Shown here: in pieces, positions 4,941-8,251 of the stretch | Numbering within the stretch: the stretch's first letter is position 1 | Layout of the letters: every line of letters begins with the position of its first letter | Made by a program: the position numbers and the translations under genes | Assembly: GCA_029940125.1 (NCBI GenBank) | Contig: JAOZRP010000082.1 | Location: forward strand, 1-8,251 | Length of the DNA stretch: 8,251 nt | DNA from: a bacterium | Lineage (GTDB): Bacteria > Desulfobacterota > Anaeroferrophillalia > Anaeroferrophillales > Anaeroferrophillaceae | Reading direction: 5' to 3' | Notes under the pieces: model-generated | Told to the model about the DNA's origin: nothing | Seen by the model: the letters and a program-made list of their open reading frames with translations, nothing else | Database searches by the model: none

Positions 4941-6011
4941 ATGATGTTTTCCAAGCTGGGCGAAGTGGAAGAACGGTTCAATGATCTGGAGCGGGAAATG
5001 ATGCAGCCGGAAATCGCGGCTGATCCCAAAAAGTTTCAGGCCACGGCCAAGGAAGCGGCTGAATTGCGCCCTCTGGTTGCCGCTTATCGTGACTACAAAC
5101 ATATCGAAGCGGAACTGGCGGAATGTCAGGAAGTGGTTCAGGGTGATGACGAGGAGTTGAAATCCCTGGCCCAGGAGGAACTGCCGGAGCTGCTGCGGCA
5201 AAAGGAAGAATTGGAAGACCGGCTGCGCTGCCTGCTGCTGCCCAAGGATCCCAATGATGAGAAGAATGTGGTGCTGGAGATCCGTGCCGGCACCGGGGGT
5301 GACGAAGCGGCCCTGTTCGCGGCCGATTTGTTTCGCATGTACAGCCGTTATGCCGATCAGCAGCGCTGGAAGGTGGAGATCTTAAGCCAGAACATGATCG
5401 GGGTCGGCGGCTTCAAGGAAATCATTGCCCTGGTGCAGGGCCGGCAGGTGTACAGCCGGCTGAAGTTTGAAAGCGGCGTGCATCGGGTGCAGCGGGTGCC
5501 GACGACGGAATCCCAGGGCCGCATCCACACCTCCGCGGTGACGGTGGCCATTCTGCCGGAAGCGGACGATGTGGAGCTGGACATCAACCCCGCTGATCTG
5601 CGCATCGACGTCTACCGGGCTTCCGGTCCGGGGGGGCAGAGCGTCAATACCACTGATTCGGCGGTCAGGATAACCCACACCCCCACGGGCCTGGTGGTTT
5701 CCTGCCAGGATGAGAAGTCGCAGCACAAAAACAAGGCGAAGGCCATGCAGATTCTTAAAGCCAGGCTGTACGACCTGAAGTTGCAGGAACAGCATGACCA
5801 GATTTCCGCCGACCGCCGCCAGCAGGTGGGCTCCGGGGACCGGAGTGAACGAATCCGCACTTACAACTTTCCCCAGGGAAGGATTACCGACCATCGCATC
5901 GGCCTGACCCTGCACAAGCTTGACCAGGTGCTGGCCGGCGATCTTGACGAGATTATTGAAGCATTGACGACTTTTTATCAGGCGGAAGCCTTGAAAACCG
6001 GGCAGGGATGA
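4941..6011 (+). CDS. prfA: Peptide chain release factor 1 (RF1)
   Basis: Reads UAA and UAG stop codons in the ribosomal A site and triggers hydrolysis of the peptidyl-tRNA. The 356 residues match the family length. Present are the N-terminal coiled helical domain, EIRAGTGGDEAALF (113-126), the anticodon-like PxT motif as PTT at 187-189 in VPTTESQGRIHTSA, which marks RF1 rather than RF2 (SPF), the catalytic GGQ at 231-233 in SGPGGQSVNTTDSAVR, CQDEKSQHKNK, and TYNFPQGRITDHR (307-319). Two ATG codons follow each other (4941 and 4944); AGAAGG (4924-4929) and AAGG (4932-4935) serve as Shine-Dalgarno. Its own stop is TGA, read by RF2, and lies within an ATGA overlap with prmC, which encodes the enzyme that methylates the GGQ glutamine. 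Upstream there is a terminator with no room for a promoter after it, suggesting attenuation or an upstream start. Confidence 0.97.
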   Translation: MMFSKLGEVEERFNDLEREMMQPEIAADPKKFQATAKEAAELRPLVAAYRDYKHIEAELAECQEVVQGDDEELKSLAQEELPELLRQKEELEDRLRCLLLPKDPNDEKNVVLEIRAGTGGDEAALFAADLFRMYSRYADQQRWKVEILSQNMIGVGGFKEIIALVQGRQVYSRLKFESGVHRVQRVPTTESQGRIHTSAVTVAILPEADDVELDINPADLRIDVYRASGPGGQSVNTTDSAVRITHTPTGLVVSCQDEKSQHKNKAKAMQILKARLYDLKLQEQHDQISADRRQQVGSGDRSERIRTYNFPQGRITDHRIGLTLHKLDQVLAGDLDEIIEALTTFYQAEALKTGQG

Positions 6012-6886
6012 GTGGCAACTGGACGGTGATCGAACTGCTGCGCTGGGCCGTACCCTATCTGGAAAAGTACGGGGTGTCCACGCCGCGGCTGGATGCTGAG
6101 CTGCTGCTGGCCCGGGCCTTGTCCTGCGAGCGCCTTGATCTTTACCTGAATTATGATCGGCCCACCTCGGCGGCGGAACGGGAAGCTTTTAAAACACTGC
6201 TGATCCGGCGGCGGGAGCGGGAACCCATTGCCTACATCCTCGGGCAGCGGGAGTTCTGGTCCCTGCCCTTGTTGGTGAATCCCGATGTTCTGGTGCCTCG
6301 TCCGGAAACGGAGCACCTGGTTGAGGCGGCAGTTGCCGTGATCAGCCGGCATTACGCCGCCGGCGGCACGGTGGTTGACCTGGGAACCGGCAGCGGCAAT
6401 ATTCTCCTGGCTCTGGCCCACCATTTTCAGGATCATGCCGGTTTGAACTGGCTGGGGTTTGACATCAGTCCTGAGGCGGTGGAAACCGCCGGTCAGAATG
6501 CCAGGCGGCTGCAGCTGGAACAGGTTGAGTTTGCCGTGGCCGATCTGGCTGAGGTCCGGCCGCGGCCGGGGGAAAACTGGGATGTCATTCTCTGCAATCC
6601 TCCCTATATTCCCACCGTTGAGCTGAAGGACCTGCCGGCGGAGGTGCAGCGGGAACCCCGCGGGGCCCTGGATGGCGGTGCTGACGGTTTGGATTACTAC
6701 CGGCTGTTGAGCCGGAGAATTTCCCTGCTGCTGCCCGCCGGCGGCTTCCTGCTGGTGGAAGTGGGGGCGGGGCAGGCGGAGCAGGTAAAGGCTTTGTTTG
6801 CGAAACAGCATCCGCAGACCCTGGAAACGGTTGTTGATCTCCAGGGAATAGAAAGGGTCGTTATCGGGCAATGGATACCATCATAG
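6008..6886 (+). CDS. prmC: Release factor glutamine N5-methyltransferase
   Basis: S-adenosylmethionine-dependent enzyme that methylates the glutamine of the GGQ motif in RF1 and RF2, raising termination efficiency. The 292 residues contain the N-terminal helical RF-binding domain, the GQREFWSLPLLVNPDVLVPRPETE segment around 79-102, the SAM-binding DLGTGSGN (124-131), the acidic FDIS (151-154) that closes the cofactor ribose site, and the catalytic NPPY at 197-200 (CNPPYIP), which holds the substrate amide. EPRGALDGGADGL (216-228) is the usual PrmC closing motif. It begins inside the prfA stop (ATGA, 6008-6011), a classical coupling overlap that ties its synthesis to that of its substrate. Its last 16 bp overlap the start of murA. 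Stop is TAG. Identification is secure. Confidence 0.97.
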   Translation: MSGNWTVIELLRWAVPYLEKYGVSTPRLDAELLLARALSCERLDLYLNYDRPTSAAEREAFKTLLIRRREREPIAYILGQREFWSLPLLVNPDVLVPRPETEHLVEAAVAVISRHYAAGGTVVDLGTGSGNILLALAHHFQDHAGLNWLGFDISPEAVETAGQNARRLQLEQVEFAVADLAEVRPRPGENWDVILCNPPYIPTVELKDLPAEVQREPRGALDGGADGLDYYRLLSRRISLLLPAGGFLLVEVGAGQAEQVKALFAKQHPQTLETVVDLQGIERVVIGQWIPS

Positions 6887-8163
6887 TCAGAGGGGGGCGG
6901 CAGCTGAGCGGGGAAGTGGAAGTCAGCGGGGCTAAAAATGCCGCCCTGCCCATCCTTGCTTCCAGCCTGCTGGTTTCCAGAGGCTGCAGCCGGTTTACCA
7001 ATGTTCCCCGCCTGCGGGACATTTCGACCATTTGTACGTTGCTTTCCACCATGGGGGCCAGGATTGACGCCCATGAAGAGACCATTGACATCGATGCTTC
7101 TGGGGTCTCGTTCCTGGAAGCCTCCTATGACCTGGTCAAAACCATGCGGGCTTCCATCCTGGTTCTGGGGCCTTTGCTGGCCCGGTTTGGCGAAGCCGCG
7201 GTTTCGCTGCCGGGCGGCTGTGCCATCGGCGCCCGGCCGGTCAACCTGCATATCAGCGGGCTGGAAATGATGGGGGCCAGCATCAAGGTGGAGCATGGCT
7301 ACATTTATGGCCGGGCCCGGCGCCTGCATGGGGCGGACATTACCTTTGATCTGCCGACGGTAACCGGCACGGAAAACCTGGTTATGGCGGCGACTTTGGC
7401 CCAGGGCACCACGATCCTGCGCAATGCCGCCCGGGAGCCGGAGATTGGTGATCTGGCCAGTTGCCTGCGCCGGATGGGAGCCAGGATTGAGGGCGACGGA
7501 ACGGCTACCATTACCATCGAGGGGGTTGAAGAACTTCACCCGGTTGAGTATGAAATCATGCCGGACCGCATTGAAGCGGCGACCCTGATGGTTGCCGCCG
7601 GGGTCACCAGTGGCGACTTTCTGCTGAAAAACTGTCCTTTCGGCAACATGGGGGCCGAAATTGGCAAGTTGCAGGAAGCCGGAATGATCATCAACCCGGT
7701 GGACAAAAGGGAAAAATCAGGGCATGATGCCCTTGACGTCCGGGTGGTGGGTCAGCGTCCCCTTGCCGGTCTGGATGTGAAGACCATGCCGTACCCCGGT
7801 TTCCCCACCGACATGCAGGCCCAGTTCATGGTGCTCATGTGCCTGGCTCGGGGAACCAGCGTGATTACGGAAACCGTCTTTGAGAACCGCTTCATGCATG
7901 TTTTTGAATTGCAGCGGATGGGTGCCGATATCGAGGTCGAGGGGCGGAGCGCCATTATCAAGGGGCCGCAGAAGCTTTCCGGGGCCCCGGTCATGGCGTC
8001 GGACCTGCGGGCCAGTGCCAGCCTGGTGCTGGCGGGACTGGCGGCGGAGGGAGAAACGATTGTTTCCCGGGTGTATCATCTGGATCGGGGCTACTTCCAG
8101 TTTGAGAAAAAACTGCAGGCCCTGGGCGCCGATATCTGGCGGGAAACCGCCAAGGCTGTTTAA
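6871..8163 (+). CDS. murA: UDP-N-acetylglucosamine 1-carboxyvinyltransferase MurA
   Basis: First committed step of peptidoglycan synthesis: transfer of enolpyruvate from PEP to UDP-GlcNAc in the cytoplasm. The 430 residues form a full EPSP-synthase-like double barrel. Lys22-Asn23 lie in VSGAKNAALP; the PEP-reactive loop is PGGCAIGARPVNLHI with the catalytic cysteine at 117, which predicts sensitivity to fosfomycin (family knowledge; resistant forms have Asp here). The general-base aspartate is D314 in GFPTDMQAQF, followed by TETVFENRFMHVFEL, and the C-terminal RGYFQFEKKLQALGADI carries the conserved arginine (R406). The ATG at 6871 is 16 bp inside prmC, with GAAAGGG (6851-6857) as a distant ribosome-binding site, so coupling to prmC is likely. 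Placement after prfA-prmC is common in Geobacter-like genomes. Stop is TAA. Confidence 0.97.
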   Translation: MDTIIVRGGRQLSGEVEVSGAKNAALPILASSLLVSRGCSRFTNVPRLRDISTICTLLSTMGARIDAHEETIDIDASGVSFLEASYDLVKTMRASILVLGPLLARFGEAAVSLPGGCAIGARPVNLHISGLEMMGASIKVEHGYIYGRARRLHGADITFDLPTVTGTENLVMAATLAQGTTILRNAAREPEIGDLASCLRRMGARIEGDGTATITIEGVEELHPVEYEIMPDRIEAATLMVAAGVTSGDFLLKNCPFGNMGAEIGKLQEAGMIINPVDKREKSGHDALDVRVVGQRPLAGLDVKTMPYPGFPTDMQAQFMVLMCLARGTSVITETVFENRFMHVFELQRMGADIEVEGRSAIIKGPQKLSGAPVMASDLRASASLVLAGLAAEGETIVSRVYHLDRGYFQFEKKLQALGADIWRETAKAV

Positions 8164-8189
8164 AAAAAGGGAAAAAACAGGGGGAAACC

Positions 8190-8251
8190 ATGCCGGTTGC
8201 CATCTATGACAGCTCTGCCAGCGGCTTTCAGTCTTTTTTCAGGAGTTTCTG
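8190..8251 (+). CDS. 5' end of an unidentified gene (possibly histidinol dehydrogenase), cut by the window edge
   Basis: An open frame starts with ATG at 8190, 26 bp after the murA stop, behind a strong AGGGGG (8179-8184) five bases upstream, and runs to the window end. The 20 visible residues are MPVAIYDSSASGFQSFFRSF. The pattern I-Y-D-x5-F-x3-F-x2-F resembles the start of HisD, and murA is often followed by his genes in related bacteria. The alternative is a glutamate racemase, whose N-terminus (VFDSGVGGL) has similar spacing, but here the DSG glycine would be serine, which argues against it. Existence of a gene is likely; its identity is a guess. Confidence 0.6.
   Translation, partial: MPVAIYDSSASGFQSFFRSF

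Noticed and set aside
1..8251. Search for tRNA or rRNA genes, CRISPR repeats, insertion sequences, attachment sites and defence or toxin-antitoxin genes
   Set aside because: None seen on either strand; the window is densely filled by housekeeping genes with uniform base composition apart from the three leaders described.

Overview
This 8.25-kb window is a compact stretch of housekeeping genes, all on the + strand, from a moderately GC-rich Gram-negative bacterium. The order coaE-rho-rpmE-(thyX)-prfA-prmC-murA, and the protein flavours (C+ zinc-type L31, ThyX instead of ThyA, a 415-residue Rho without insertions), best fit the former Deltaproteobacteria (Desulfobacterota/Desulfuromonadota). 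This placement is inferred from gene order and remembered family features, not from a search.

Layout. Block 1 (93-2131) is a tight operon: rph (RNase PH, 3' end trimming of tRNA), rdgB (XTP/dITP pyrophosphatase) and coaE (dephospho-CoA kinase), with gaps of 13 and 1 nt. A 387-bp AT-richer gap (2132-2518) follows. It starts with a near-consensus promoter (TTGACA-N17-TATACC) and would give rho a leader of about 340 nt, including a C-rich, G-poor stretch that looks like a Rho loading site. Block 2 is rho (2519-3766). Block 3 is rpmE-thyX (3917-4816); before it lies a 150-bp gap with a consensus -35 and a hairpin against the rpmE Shine-Dalgarno. A 124-bp gap with an intrinsic terminator separates thyX from block 4: prfA, prmC and murA (4941-8163), which overlap by 4 and 16 bp. 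The window ends 20 codons into a further gene, possibly hisD.

How the genes fit together. The content is RNA maturation (RNase PH), nucleotide-pool cleaning (RdgB), CoA and dTMP synthesis, transcription termination (Rho), a ribosomal protein, peptide release (RF1 with its dedicated methylase PrmC) and the first committed step of peptidoglycan synthesis (MurA). RF1 and PrmC are an enzyme-substrate pair in one translationally coupled unit.

I see no mobile element, CRISPR array, RNA gene, toxin-antitoxin, defence or secondary-metabolism system, and no credible new protein system. The parts worth a second look are three non-coding leaders: (i) the long rho leader with a rut-like tract, (ii) the rpmE leader with two mutually exclusive hairpins around its ribosome-binding site, and (iii) the thyX-prfA gap, where an intrinsic terminator sits so close to prfA that no promoter fits after it, preceded by an 8-codon frame ending in UAG, the stop codon read only by RF1.
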